A program made the position numbers and the translations under genes. DNA of 64,000 nucleotides from Nitrospira sp. (lineage in GTDB: Bacteria; Nitrospirota; Nitrospiria; Nitrospirales; Nitrospiraceae). Below, one piece after another: positions 34,326 through 42,778 of the stretch. The stretch's first letter is position 1. Each line of letters begins with the position of its first letter. The DNA is taken from the NCBI GenBank assembly GCA_029194675.1, contig JARFXP010000002.1, positions 124,001 through 188,000 of the forward strand, written 5' to 3'. Below the pieces are notes generated by a model. The model was not told the origin of the DNA, ran no database searches, and worked only from the letters and a program-made list of their open reading frames with translations.

Positions 34326-34562
34326 ATGACAGGCGTGCAGGATGCAATCCACATCCACGTGAACGGGCAAGCACGAAGCTGGCGCAGTGGTGCATCGGTC
34401 GCCGATTTGCTGCAAGACCTGGATATTCAAACGGAGCGGGTGGCCGTGGAGCTGAATCTCGAAATCCTCGATCGGGCGGCATTTGGTCAACGCCGGCTCC
34501 AAAACGGGGATCGGGTCGAGATTCTCGGGTTCATCGGCGGCGGCGCTGCGGCAAAGGATTGA
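34326..34562 (+). CDS. thiS: Sulfur carrier protein ThiS with a C-terminal extension
   Basis: A 78-residue beta-grasp protein that carries sulfur as a C-terminal thiocarboxylate to ThiG. The core IHIHVNGQARSW..GASVADLL, RVAVELNLEIL and GDRVEILGFIGGG is normal. The chain should end at Gly-Gly, but here GFIGGG is followed by AAAKD. The thiocarboxylate can only form on an exposed glycine, so either the tail is removed by a protease or this copy works differently. thiG follows after 71 bases. Confidence 0.9.
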   Translation: MTGVQDAIHIHVNGQARSWRSGASVADLLQDLDIQTERVAVELNLEILDRAAFGQRRLQNGDRVEILGFIGGGAAAKD

Positions 34563-34633
34563 GGCGGTTCGCTCATCTTCTTTAGGGAGCCTCGGTTGGT
34601 GGCTCTGGGCAATATGTTCCGGAGAGGATCACG

Positions 34634-35407
34634 ATGACGGACGATCGACTGGTGATTGCGGGACGCGAATTCAAGTCTCGGTTATGGGTCGGAACGGGAA
34701 AATATAAAGACTTTGTCGAGACGCAAAAGGCGATTGAAGTGTCCGGCGCCGATGTGGTGACGGTCGCAGTGCGGCGAGTGAACATCACCGATCGATCGAA
34801 AGACAATCTGCTCGATTACATCGACCCGAAGAAATACACGATTCTGCCCAACACGGCCGGATGCTACACCGTGGAAGATGCCGTTCGATACTCGCGCTTG
34901 GCCCGGGCGGCCGGAGTCTCCGACTTGGTGAAGTTGGAAGTGCTGGGTGACGAGAGGACGTTGTTCCCCGATACGGCCGGTTTGATCGAGGCAGCCAAGA
35001 TCCTCATTAAGGAAGGATTTATCGTCCTTCCATACACGAACGATGACCCGATTGTCGCGAAGAAGCTCGTGGATATCGGATGTCCGGCGGTCATGCCTCT
35101 AGCTGCGCCCATCGGATCCGGGCTCGGGATTCGTAATCCGTACAACCTGAAAATCATCATGGAAACCGTCAAGGTGCCGATTATCGTCGATGCCGGTGTC
35201 GGAACCGCGTCGGACGCAGCCTTGGCGATGGAATACGGCGCCGATGCGGTGCTCATGAATACGGCCATTGCCGGTGCACAGGATCCGCTTGCCATGGCGG
35301 AAGCGATGAAGTATGCGGTTCATGCTGGTCGTCTGGCTTACAAGGCCGGTCGCATTCCCAGGAAACTCTATGCGACGGCCAGCAGCCCGATCGAAGGGAT
35401 GCTCTAA
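34634..35407 (+). CDS. thiG: Thiazole synthase ThiG
   Basis: A 257-residue TIM-barrel enzyme that builds the thiazole phosphate of thiamine from 1-deoxy-xylulose 5-phosphate, ThiS-thiocarboxylate and dehydroglycine. The Schiff-base Lys is in [10 protein letters not shown] (about residue 98). Other motifs: [10 protein letters not shown] near the start, [22 protein letters not shown], and [20 protein letters not shown]. Full length. AGGATCACG precedes ATG 34634. Confidence 0.97.
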   Translation: MTDDRLVIAGREFKSRLWVGTGKYKDFVETQKAIEVSGADVVTVAVRRVNITDRSKDNLLDYIDPKKYTILPNTAGCYTVEDAVRYSRLARAAGVSDLVKLEVLGDERTLFPDTAGLIEAAKILIKEGFIVLPYTNDDPIVAKKLVDIGCPAVMPLAAPIGSGLGIRNPYNLKIIMETVKVPIIVDAGVGTASDAALAMEYGADAVLMNTAIAGAQDPLAMAEAMKYAVHAGRLAYKAGRIPRKLYATASSPIEGML

Positions 35408-35432
35408 GAACAGTGCTGAGTGCTGGATGTTG

Positions 35433-35521
35433 AGTCCTGGGTGCTGGGTGAGGTCAGCGGGAGAAAAATGAGTCAGAACAGAGGTGGAGCATTATTCTCA
35501 ATCGACTCAGCACCCAGGACT
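35433..35521. repeat. Long-range inverted repeat between thiG and thiE
   Basis: Perfect 14-bp arms AGTCCTGGGTGCTG (35433-35446) and CAGCACCCAGGACT (35508-35521) separated by 61 bases. The first arm sits in a run of GTGCTGAGTGCTGGATG-like degenerate direct repeats. There is no T-run, so it is not an ordinary terminator. Confidence 0.7.
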
Positions 35522-35541
35522 ATGATCTCAGCCCTTCAGTG

Positions 35542-36168
35542 ATGCCTCCAGTAAATTTTCGTCTGCTTCTTGTTACTGACCGACACCTGGTTCAAAGCCA
35601 ATCTCTTTCAACGGTACTCACTGAGGCGATCATGGCCGGCGTACCGGCTATTCAGCTAAGGGAACGTGATCTGTGCACTAGCGACTTACTGTCGTTGACA
35701 CAAGAAATCCAAACGCTGGCAACGCCTAGATCTGTATCGTTGATCGTCAACGATCGCGTCGATCTGATGATGGCGCTGAATTTGGACGGCGTGCATCTTC
35801 GCTCCGACAGTTTGCCTCCCCTCCCAGTGCGTCAGCTGATCGGACCACGTCGATTAATGGGGGTGTCCACACATTCGGTCGAGGATGTGCGACGTGCGAA
35901 TCAGAGCGGTGCCGACTACGTCGTGTTTGGTCCCATTTTTGAGACTCCGTCGAAGCGTTCGTTCGGGCCTCCGCTTGGGCTCAATCTGCTGGCCGATGTC
36001 TGCTGCCGATCGTCCATCCCCGTTCTTGCCATTGGAGGGATTACCTGCGAACGAGTGCGCGATGTTCGTCGAGTCGGTGCTCACGGAGTTGCCGTGATCG
36101 GAGCGCTGTTGACTCGTGACGACATCGGCGAAGCCGTCCGAGAGTTCACACATGCTCTGGAGACGTGA
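35542..36168 (+). CDS. thiE: Thiamine-phosphate synthase ThiE (or TenI-like)
   Basis: A 208-residue TIM-barrel protein that joins hydroxymethylpyrimidine diphosphate and thiazole phosphate. Motifs: LLLVTDRHL, QLRERDL, SLIVNDRVDLMMALNLDGVH, ADYVVFGPIFETPSKRSFGP and VLAIGGIT. The SKRSFGPPLGL stretch differs from the common TKKD..P.GL phosphate-binding segment, so a TenI-type role cannot be excluded. ATG 35542 was preferred to GTG 35539. Confidence 0.88.
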   Translation: MPPVNFRLLLVTDRHLVQSQSLSTVLTEAIMAGVPAIQLRERDLCTSDLLSLTQEIQTLATPRSVSLIVNDRVDLMMALNLDGVHLRSDSLPPLPVRQLIGPRRLMGVSTHSVEDVRRANQSGADYVVFGPIFETPSKRSFGPPLGLNLLADVCCRSSIPVLAIGGITCERVRDVRRVGAHGVAVIGALLTRDDIGEAVREFTHALET

Positions 36169-36218
36169 TACGGCGTGGCACAGCGGGGACAAGTCTCGCG
36201 CGAGATCGTCCGTTGGAG

Positions 36219-36253
36219 TTGACCACCCCTAGGTCGGATGTTAGAATCCGACC
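36219..36253 (+). promoter_or_regulatory. Proteasome-cluster promoter overlapped by an inverted repeat
   Basis: TTGACC (36219-36224), exactly 17 bases, TAGAAT (36242-36247): one of the best promoter matches in the window. A perfect 8-bp inverted repeat GGTCGGAT / ATCCGACC (36232-36239 and 36246-36253) straddles the -10 box with a 6-base centre, as an operator would. The leader to ATG 36309 is about 55 bases. Confidence 0.7.
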
Positions 36254-36308
36254 ATCAGAATTATTCGCGTTTTCGCTCGATGCGGCGAGCTGTTCGTGTC
36301 GTCCCGAT

Positions 36309-38078
36309 ATGGCGGAAAGCAAGGGCCAGCCAAATCGACTCAGGTCCCTCCGAGATTCTGTCAAGAAGATTACGAAGCGGCTGTCCGAGGGGAATGGGGA
36401 GATGATTCATAAAAACGACGAACACGCCCGCGAGACCGAAAAGCTTCGCGTTCAGATTCAGTCGATGGAGGAAGAGATCCGTCGACTCTACCAATCGCGC
36501 TACCAACTCGATCAAGCCAATAAGCAGAACGAAAAACTTGTGGCCACGCTGCAGGAAGCGAAGGCGCAGATCGAGGCGCTGCGTAGCGAGGTGGAAAAAC
36601 TGACGGCGCCGCCGTCGGCGTATGCCATATTTTCCAGTATGAATGCGGACGGAACCGGAAACGTCTATGTATCGGGGCGGAAAATGAAGGTCAACCTTCA
36701 TCCTTCGATCAAGCGCAATGAGTTGCGGAAGGGGCAAGAAGTCGTCCTGAACGAAGCGCTCAACGTGATCGAGGTCAAAGGATTCGACAGTCAGGGAGAG
36801 GTGGTTCGACTCAAAGACGTGCTGGAAGGCGCGCGGGCATTGGTCACGCTCCATTTCGATGAGGAGAAGGTGGCCGAGCTCGGCGACCCGCTGCTCGCTG
36901 AGCGGCTGAGTGTGGGGGATCACCTGTTGTATGATCCTCGTTCCGGGTATGTCATTGAGAAGTTGCCGAAGTCCGAAGCGGAAGAACTCGTGTTGGAAGA
37001 GGTCCCGGATGTCGACTATGAGCACATCGGAGGTCTCCAGAAAGAATTGGAGCAGGTACGTGATGCCGTCGAACTTCCTTTCCTGCATCCACAGGTATTC
37101 TCCGAATATAAGCTCAGCGCACCGAAAGGGGTTTTACTGTATGGTCCACCCGGCTGCGGAAAGACGCTGATCGCCAAAGCCGTCGCCAATTCGATCGCCA
37201 AGAAATTAGGCCATCGGGCGGGCAAAGAAATTCGGAGCTATTTTCTTCATGTAAAGGGCCCTGAACTGCTCAATAAGTACGTCGGGGAGTCGGAGCGTCA
37301 GGTACGTGAAGTGTTTAAGAAGGCGAAAGAACGGGCGGACGACGGTCATCCGGTGATCGTGTTTTTCGATGAGATGGATGCACTCTTCAGGACCCGTGGG
37401 ACAGGCGTGTCCTCGGATATTGAATCGACGATCGTTCCGCAGTTTCTCTCTGAGATTGATGGGGTGGAGCGATTGCGCAACGTCATCGTCATTGGGGCCA
37501 GCAACCGCCAGGATTTGATCGATCCCGCGGTGCTTCGCGCCGGTCGATTGGACGTCAAGGTCAAAGTGGGGCGACCGGATGCCACGGCTGCCCGTGACAT
37601 TTTCTCGAAATATATCTCAACGGACCTTCCTTTTGCCGCCGAGGATTTGGAACGACATAGAGGCGACCGACAGGCCTTGGTCAATCAATTGACATCCCTG
37701 ACGGTCGAAACCATGTATGCAGCCAGCGAGGAAAATAAGTTCATCGAAGTGACCTACGCCAACGGCGAAAAGGAAGTTCTGTACTTCCGGGACTTTGCCA
37801 GCGGAGCCCTGATCGAAGGGATTGTTTCGCGCGCGAAAAAATTTGCCGTGAAGCGCGTGATCGCGAAAGAGGGAGCTGGCCTGTGCTCGGACGACTTGAT
37901 CCGCGCCATCCGTGAGGAGTTCAAGGAACACGAGGATCTTCCCAATACGACCAATCCGGACGATTGGGCAAAAGTTGCCGGAAAGAAGGGGGAGAAGATC
38001 GTTCATATCCGGACCATCAGCGGTGGGCCTGCCGAGCATCGTCAGATTGAAACCATCAGTACCGGCCACTATCTCTAA
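36309..38078 (+). CDS. mpa: Proteasome-associated AAA ATPase ARC/Mpa
   Basis: A 589-residue ring ATPase that unfolds tagged proteins and threads them into the 20S core. N-terminal coiled coil (about 30-100) captures the tag in Mpa; OB-fold region about 100-235; AAA module with Walker A GPPGCGKT (279-286) and Walker B VIVFFDEMD (349-357, Asp354/Glu355), then FLSEIDGVE and the sensor GASNRQDLIDPAVLRAGRLD. The C-terminus ends GHYL, close to the GQYL of Mycobacterium Mpa that docks into proteasome alpha pockets. The frame is open upstream, but ATG 36309 lies after the promoter and starts the family-typical tail. dop follows after 7 bases. Confidence 0.95.
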   Translation: MAESKGQPNRLRSLRDSVKKITKRLSEGNGEMIHKNDEHARETEKLRVQIQSMEEEIRRLYQSRYQLDQANKQNEKLVATLQEAKAQIEALRSEVEKLTAPPSAYAIFSSMNADGTGNVYVSGRKMKVNLHPSIKRNELRKGQEVVLNEALNVIEVKGFDSQGEVVRLKDVLEGARALVTLHFDEEKVAELGDPLLAERLSVGDHLLYDPRSGYVIEKLPKSEAEELVLEEVPDVDYEHIGGLQKELEQVRDAVELPFLHPQVFSEYKLSAPKGVLLYGPPGCGKTLIAKAVANSIAKKLGHRAGKEIRSYFLHVKGPELLNKYVGESERQVREVFKKAKERADDGHPVIVFFDEMDALFRTRGTGVSSDIESTIVPQFLSEIDGVERLRNVIVIGASNRQDLIDPAVLRAGRLDVKVKVGRPDATAARDIFSKYISTDLPFAAEDLERHRGDRQALVNQLTSLTVETMYAASEENKFIEVTYANGEKEVLYFRDFASGALIEGIVSRAKKFAVKRVIAKEGAGLCSDDLIRAIREEFKEHEDLPNTTNPDDWAKVAGKKGEKIVHIRTISGGPAEHRQIETISTGHYL

Positions 38079-38085
38079 CGATCCT

Positions 38086-39585
38086 ATGCCAGACCACACA
38101 TCCACGAATCGCATGCGTGTGCTTGGGACTGAAACCGAGTTCGGCATCGCGACAAAAGATCCATCCGCGATGGACCCTGTGTCGGGCTCATTCGCCGTGA
38201 TCGGACATTACCCGAGACTTCCGGTTCCGGGGGCGCTCTGGGATTACGAAAACGAAAATCCACTTTTGGATGCCCGGGGATTTGAAGTTGACGGCGAGCG
38301 AGAACGTCCCAATCCGGACTATAACCGGCAGCTGAATAAGGTGTTGGCGAACGGCGGACGGTTATATGTCGATGGAGCTCATCCGGAATACTCGACGCCG
38401 GAGTGTTCGAACGCTAGAGAGATCGTGGCGTTCGAACGGGTCGGAGAGCGCATTCTCTCGGCATGCCTTCAGGAAATGGCTCGGGTGAGAGGAAGTGAGC
38501 AGTATGTCTTATACAAGAACAATTCCGACGGCAAGGGCAACAGTTACGGATACCACGAAAACTATTTAGTCTCAAGGTCCGTGCCGTTTGACAGGATCGC
38601 CCGGGTGTTGACGCCGTTTCTGGTCACCAGACCGATCTTCGCTGGAGCGGGAAAAGTCGGTGCTGAAAATCAGACCAGTCCGACGGAATATCAAATCTCG
38701 CAGCGCGCCGACTTTTTCGAATGTCTCATGGACCTCAACACGATGGTCAAACGGCCGATCATCAACACGCGCGATGAACCGCATGCCGATGCGGCAAGGT
38801 TTCGGAGGCTCCATGTCATCACTGGCGACGCCAATATGGCGGAACTCTCCACTTATCTGAAGGTAGGAACGTTGGACATCGTCTTGGATTTGCTTGAGTC
38901 AGGAGCCGATTTGCCTCAGTTCGAACTGGACGAGCCGATTCGGGCATTCAAACAGGTGTCCCGCGACCTGGATGTGAAGGACACCCTGAAATTGTCGGGA
39001 GGAAGGCCGACCACGGCGCTTGCTGTCCAGCGGGCGTACCTGAGCGCCGCCAAGACGTTTTATGCTTCGCAGGATCACAGTCCTACGACGCACGATGTGT
39101 TGTTTCGTTGGGAGGATGTGTTGAACCAGCTCGATCGCGATCCGCGATTGTTGGTGAATGCGTTGGATTGGGTCGCCAAACGACATCTGATCGAGTCCTA
39201 TATGGAGCGTAAAGGGTGCGGATGGGATGATCCTCGAATAAAACTGATGGATCTCCAATATCATGATGTCCGCCCGGACAAAGGATTGTTCTACAGGCTA
39301 GAGCGTAGTCGCCTCATCGAGCGGATCGTTGAGGAAAATGAGATTCAACGGGCGGAGCTCAATCCGCCGACAGGTACGAGAGCGTACTTTCGTGGGCGTT
39401 GTGTCAGTAAGTTTGCGAAGGCCCTGTACGGGGCCAGTTGGACGTCGGTGCTGTTCGACGTCGGCAATACGACGATCAAGAAGGTGCCTCTGATGGACCC
39501 TCATCGAGGGACGCAGGCCTTGACACAAGAGCTGCTCGATACGACCGATTCAGCCGATGCCCTGATCGAAAAACTCAAGGTGTGA
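38086..39585 (+). CDS. dop: Dop-type deamidase/depupylase
   Basis: A 499-residue carboxylate-amine-ligase-fold enzyme. In actinobacteria Dop deamidates Pup's C-terminal Gln and cleaves Pup from substrates. Features that mark it as Dop rather than PafA: GTETEFG near the start (metal-binding Glu16/Glu18), an extra loop followed by ALWDYENENPLLDARGF, YVDGAHPEYSTPEC with the candidate catalytic Asp96, YKNNSDGKGNSYGYHENYL, and NPPTGTRAYFRG. ATG 38086 was chosen; the frame runs on upstream inside the ATPase gene. Only 23 bases separate it from prcB, where actinobacteria have pup. Confidence 0.93.
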   Translation: MPDHTSTNRMRVLGTETEFGIATKDPSAMDPVSGSFAVIGHYPRLPVPGALWDYENENPLLDARGFEVDGERERPNPDYNRQLNKVLANGGRLYVDGAHPEYSTPECSNAREIVAFERVGERILSACLQEMARVRGSEQYVLYKNNSDGKGNSYGYHENYLVSRSVPFDRIARVLTPFLVTRPIFAGAGKVGAENQTSPTEYQISQRADFFECLMDLNTMVKRPIINTRDEPHADAARFRRLHVITGDANMAELSTYLKVGTLDIVLDLLESGADLPQFELDEPIRAFKQVSRDLDVKDTLKLSGGRPTTALAVQRAYLSAAKTFYASQDHSPTTHDVLFRWEDVLNQLDRDPRLLVNALDWVAKRHLIESYMERKGCGWDDPRIKLMDLQYHDVRPDKGLFYRLERSRLIERIVEENEIQRAELNPPTGTRAYFRGRCVSKFAKALYGASWTSVLFDVGNTTIKKVPLMDPHRGTQALTQELLDTTDSADALIEKLKV

Positions 39586-39608
39586 CGAACCGTGGTTCCA
39601 AGACCGCA

Positions 39609-40424
39609 ATGAAGTTGCCCTATCTTCCCGACCACGACGGCTCCAGTTTTTTTGATTTCGTCTCCACACATCATCCCGAGCTGGCATTACGAAACCATGG
39701 AATGGCGGCGGGTCCCGACCAGGTGCGCACCATGGGACCGATCGCTGTGCCTTCCGCCACAACCGTACTGGCCCTCAAGTATCAGCAGGGTATCGTGATT
39801 GCCGGGGACCGCCGAGCCACGGAAGGGTTTCAGATTGCGGACCGCCGAATCGAAAAAGTTTTCAAGATCGACGACTGGTCGGCCATGGCGATCGCTGGAG
39901 CGGCCGGTCCATGCATCGAGATGGCCAAGTTATTTCAGACCGAGTTGGAGCATTACGAAAAGCTGGAAGGCATGCCGCTCTCCTGTGAGGGGAAGGCCAA
40001 TAAACTTGGCCAGATGGTCAAGGCCAATCTTCCGATGGTATTTCAGGGACTGGTCGTCATGCCGTTGTACGTCGGGTATGACTTGAAACGCGGCGAGGGC
40101 CGCATCTTCAAGTACGACATCACCGGCGGGCGGTACGAAGAGTCCGATTACCATGCGATCGGTTCCGGTGGGAAAGATGCCCGCAACACCATGCGGGAAC
40201 ATTTTCAGCGGCATCTCCCCGAGGGGGATGCGATCAAATTAGCCTTGCTCGCGCTCTACAATGCCGCAGACGACGACGTCGGGACCGGCGGGCCGGATCT
40301 CGTGCGAGGCATTTACCCCACGGCGAAGGTCGTCACCGCCCAAGGCATCATCGACGTATCGGACGACACACTACGTGCTGTGTGTAACGATGTGATGGCG
40401 GCACGTCGTTCAAGGGAGACGTAA
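39609..40424 (+). CDS. prcB: Proteasome beta subunit
   Basis: A 271-residue precursor. The propeptide (1-50, with SSFFDFVSTHHPELAL as in actinobacterial PrcB) is expected to be cut before Thr51 in SATTVLALKY, giving the N-terminal Thr nucleophile; downstream IVIAGDRRATEGF carries the conserved Asp and Lys/Arg environment. It forms the two inner heptameric rings of the 20S core. ATG 39609 starts the propeptide. Two bases before prcA. Confidence 0.96.
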   Translation: MKLPYLPDHDGSSFFDFVSTHHPELALRNHGMAAGPDQVRTMGPIAVPSATTVLALKYQQGIVIAGDRRATEGFQIADRRIEKVFKIDDWSAMAIAGAAGPCIEMAKLFQTELEHYEKLEGMPLSCEGKANKLGQMVKANLPMVFQGLVVMPLYVGYDLKRGEGRIFKYDITGGRYEESDYHAIGSGGKDARNTMREHFQRHLPEGDAIKLALLALYNAADDDVGTGGPDLVRGIYPTAKVVTAQGIIDVSDDTLRAVCNDVMAARRSRET

Positions 40425-40426
40425 TC

Positions 40427-41113
40427 ATGCCGATGCCCTATTACGTGTCCCCTGAACAGATGATGCAGGATAAGGCTGAGTATGCCAGGAAGGGAATCGC
40501 CAAAGGCCGCTCGATCATCGCGATAGAGTATAGCGACGGCATTTTGCTGACGGCAGACAATCCGAGCGCCTCGCTGCACAAGGTGTCGGAAATCTACGAC
40601 AACATCGCGTTTGCGGGAGCTGGCAAGTATAGCGAGTTCGAGAACCTTCGAAAGGCGGGCATCCGCCACGCCGATCTCAGAGGATTCATGTATAGCCGGG
40701 AAGATGTGACCGGCCGCTCGCTCGCAAACGGGTATTCGCAAAGCCTGGGGACCGTGTTCAGCCAGGAAATGAAGCCGCTTGAGGTGGAGATCCTCGTGGT
40801 GCAAGCCGGTGGTAACGATCGTCCGAACGAGATCTATCGTATCTCATTTGACGGCAGCATCATCGATGAGAAGAACTTTGCTGTGATCGGCGGACGATCT
40901 GAAGTGGTCCACACCGTGCTGAAAGAAAAAAGTCCCGGCCAGGTTCCGCCCTTAGACGCTGCGTTGAACCTGTGTGTCGCGGCGCTGGAGCAAACGGCCA
41001 ATCAAAAGCTGCAGCCGGAAGGGTTGGAAGTCGCGGTCTTGGACCGAACCCGTACCGGCCGCAAGTTTCGCCGCTTATCGATTACCGACGTTCGACACAT
41101 CCTCTCTCCCTGA
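40427..41113 (+). CDS. prcA: Proteasome alpha subunit
   Basis: A 228-residue protein of the outer, gating rings. The N-terminus MPMPYYVSPEQMMQDKAEYA matches the actinobacterial alpha subunit, whose first residues form the gate, and RKGIAKGRSIIAIEYSDGIL follows. It lacks a catalytic Thr, as expected. It ends about 290 bases before pafA, the gap being taken by the 120-bp repeat. Confidence 0.95.
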   Translation: MPMPYYVSPEQMMQDKAEYARKGIAKGRSIIAIEYSDGILLTADNPSASLHKVSEIYDNIAFAGAGKYSEFENLRKAGIRHADLRGFMYSREDVTGRSLANGYSQSLGTVFSQEMKPLEVEILVVQAGGNDRPNEIYRISFDGSIIDEKNFAVIGGRSEVVHTVLKEKSPGQVPPLDAALNLCVAALEQTANQKLQPEGLEVAVLDRTRTGRKFRRLSITDVRHILSP

Positions 41114-41251
41114 CCTCTGTCCTTCGTAAGGGCTTCCTTTGTTGAAGATCCGACAATCGGCGTGTAATCTGTTTCTAGTAGTTACGAAGCTATTTCGATT
41201 GATCGAGAATGTAGGGCAATTAACGCCTCGAACCAAATCACGGGAGCCCGC

Positions 41252-41371
41252 AGGATGGTCAAAAAGGCCATTCGGCAAGGCCTCAGCGAGCGAAGCGGTG
41301 AGGCGTACGTTTCGGTACGTTGAGCCTCTGAGCGATGCGAGAACGAAACCGGTGGCCTTTTTCAACATCCT
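41252..41371. repeat. 120-bp terminal-inverted-repeat element (MITE-like), copy 2
   Basis: Starts AGGATGGTCAAAAAGG and ends CCTTTTTCAACATCCT; it is the reverse-complement orientation of 30547-30666, with the same GAGGCGTACG..TTCGGTACGTTGAGCC centre. It interrupts the proteasome cluster between prcA and pafA and ends 31 bases before the pafA start, so it may affect expression of pafA. Confidence 0.85.
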
Positions 41372-41401
41372 GCTAGGCCATTCATGATGTCTGCAGGACC
41401 T

Positions 41402-42778
41402 ATGAAACAACGGATATTCGGTCTCGAAAACGAATACGGCCTCATTTTTTCCCCCAACGGTCGTATCTATCTCCCCATGGAAAAAGTTCTGGGGTACATC
41501 TTTGAAGGACTGATTCCGAACAGCTGGCCGTCGAACGCCTTCTTGGTCAACGGAGCGCGGTTCTATCAAGACACCGGCTGTCACCCCGAATACTCGACTC
41601 CAGAGTGCGATAACATCCTTGAACTCGTGGTCCACGATAAGGCGGGCGAGCGTTTGTTGGAAGCCTGTCTGCCTGCAGCGGAGGAACGGCTTCGAGAAGA
41701 AGGATTGTCCGGAGAAATCTATATTTTCAAGAATAACACGGATTCCCTGGGGAATACCTACGGATGCCACGAAAACTTCCTTATGCGGCGTGATGTCGAT
41801 TTCTGGAAAGTCACCGAACAATTGATTCCCTTTTTCGTGACCAGGCAGGTGTTCAGCGGGGCCGGAAAAGTCCTGAAAGTGTCGGGGAAGCCGCAATATT
41901 TCATCTCCCAGCGCGCGCAACATATTCACGAGAAGACATCATCGTCGACGACGTCTTCCCGAAGCATCATCAATACCCGCGACGAGCCCCATTCGGACGC
42001 CGAACGGTATCGGCGTCTCCATATCATCGTCGGGGATTCCAACATGTCGGAGTATGCCACCTACCTCAAAGTGGGGACAGCCGCGCTTGTCTTGTCGATG
42101 ATCGAAGAGGGGTACACGGTGCATGGGTTGGAACTCGAGGATCCTGTCAAGGCGATCCGAGAGGTCTCGCGGGATCCGACGCTGAAGAAGAAAGTGAAAC
42201 TCGATGACGGCCGGCAGATGACCGCCATTGAAATTCAACTGGCCTATCTCAAGCGGGCTGGAGAATATCTGAATCAACAGGCGCATGAACCCATCCTCGA
42301 CGATGTGTGGGAGAAGTGGGAACGGATGCTTCAGCAGCTGGAAGAAGATCCGATGCAACTCATCCATCAGGTCGATTGGGTCACAAAGAAACATTTGATC
42401 CAATCCTACGTGGATAAGAAGAATTGCGGGTGGGACGACCCAAGGGTGTTCCTTCTGGATTTGCAGTTCCATGACGTGAAGCGGACGAGAGGGTTGTATT
42501 ACTTGATGGAGTCTCGGGGGCTCATCGAACGGGTCGTCGAAGAGGAGGCGGTCCAGCGGGCGATGTCCACCCCGCCTCAGACGACCAGAGCCAAGGTCCG
42601 TGGGGATTTCATTCGATTCGCTCGCGCCAAGAATCGATCCTATACGGTGGATTGGACGTATCTGAAGTTGAACGGGTATTGGGAGGAAACCATCCTCTGC
42701 ATGGACCCCTTCAGCGCGGTCAATCGGCGGGTCGAGGAACTGATTTCTCAAGTGTCCGGAGGGCGGTTTTATCGATGA
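41402..42778 (+). CDS. pafA: PafA-type Pup/UBact-protein ligase
   Basis: A 458-residue ligase of the same fold as Dop, which in known systems couples the C-terminal Glu of Pup to substrate lysines. PafA rather than Dop: short N-terminal region without the Dop loop (KQRIFGLENEYG, Glu8/Glu10), FYQDTGCHPEYSTPEC with candidate catalytic Asp57, FKNNTDSLGNTYGCHENFL, the SSSTTSSRSIINTRDEPHSD stretch, and PPQTTRAKVRGDFI. ATG 41402 with AGGA upstream was preferred to ATGs at 41384 and 41387. Its stop overlaps the M23 peptidase start. Confidence 0.94.
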   Translation: MKQRIFGLENEYGLIFSPNGRIYLPMEKVLGYIFEGLIPNSWPSNAFLVNGARFYQDTGCHPEYSTPECDNILELVVHDKAGERLLEACLPAAEERLREEGLSGEIYIFKNNTDSLGNTYGCHENFLMRRDVDFWKVTEQLIPFFVTRQVFSGAGKVLKVSGKPQYFISQRAQHIHEKTSSSTTSSRSIINTRDEPHSDAERYRRLHIIVGDSNMSEYATYLKVGTAALVLSMIEEGYTVHGLELEDPVKAIREVSRDPTLKKKVKLDDGRQMTAIEIQLAYLKRAGEYLNQQAHEPILDDVWEKWERMLQQLEEDPMQLIHQVDWVTKKHLIQSYVDKKNCGWDDPRVFLLDLQFHDVKRTRGLYYLMESRGLIERVVEEEAVQRAMSTPPQTTRAKVRGDFIRFARAKNRSYTVDWTYLKLNGYWEETILCMDPFSAVNRRVEELISQVSGGRFYR

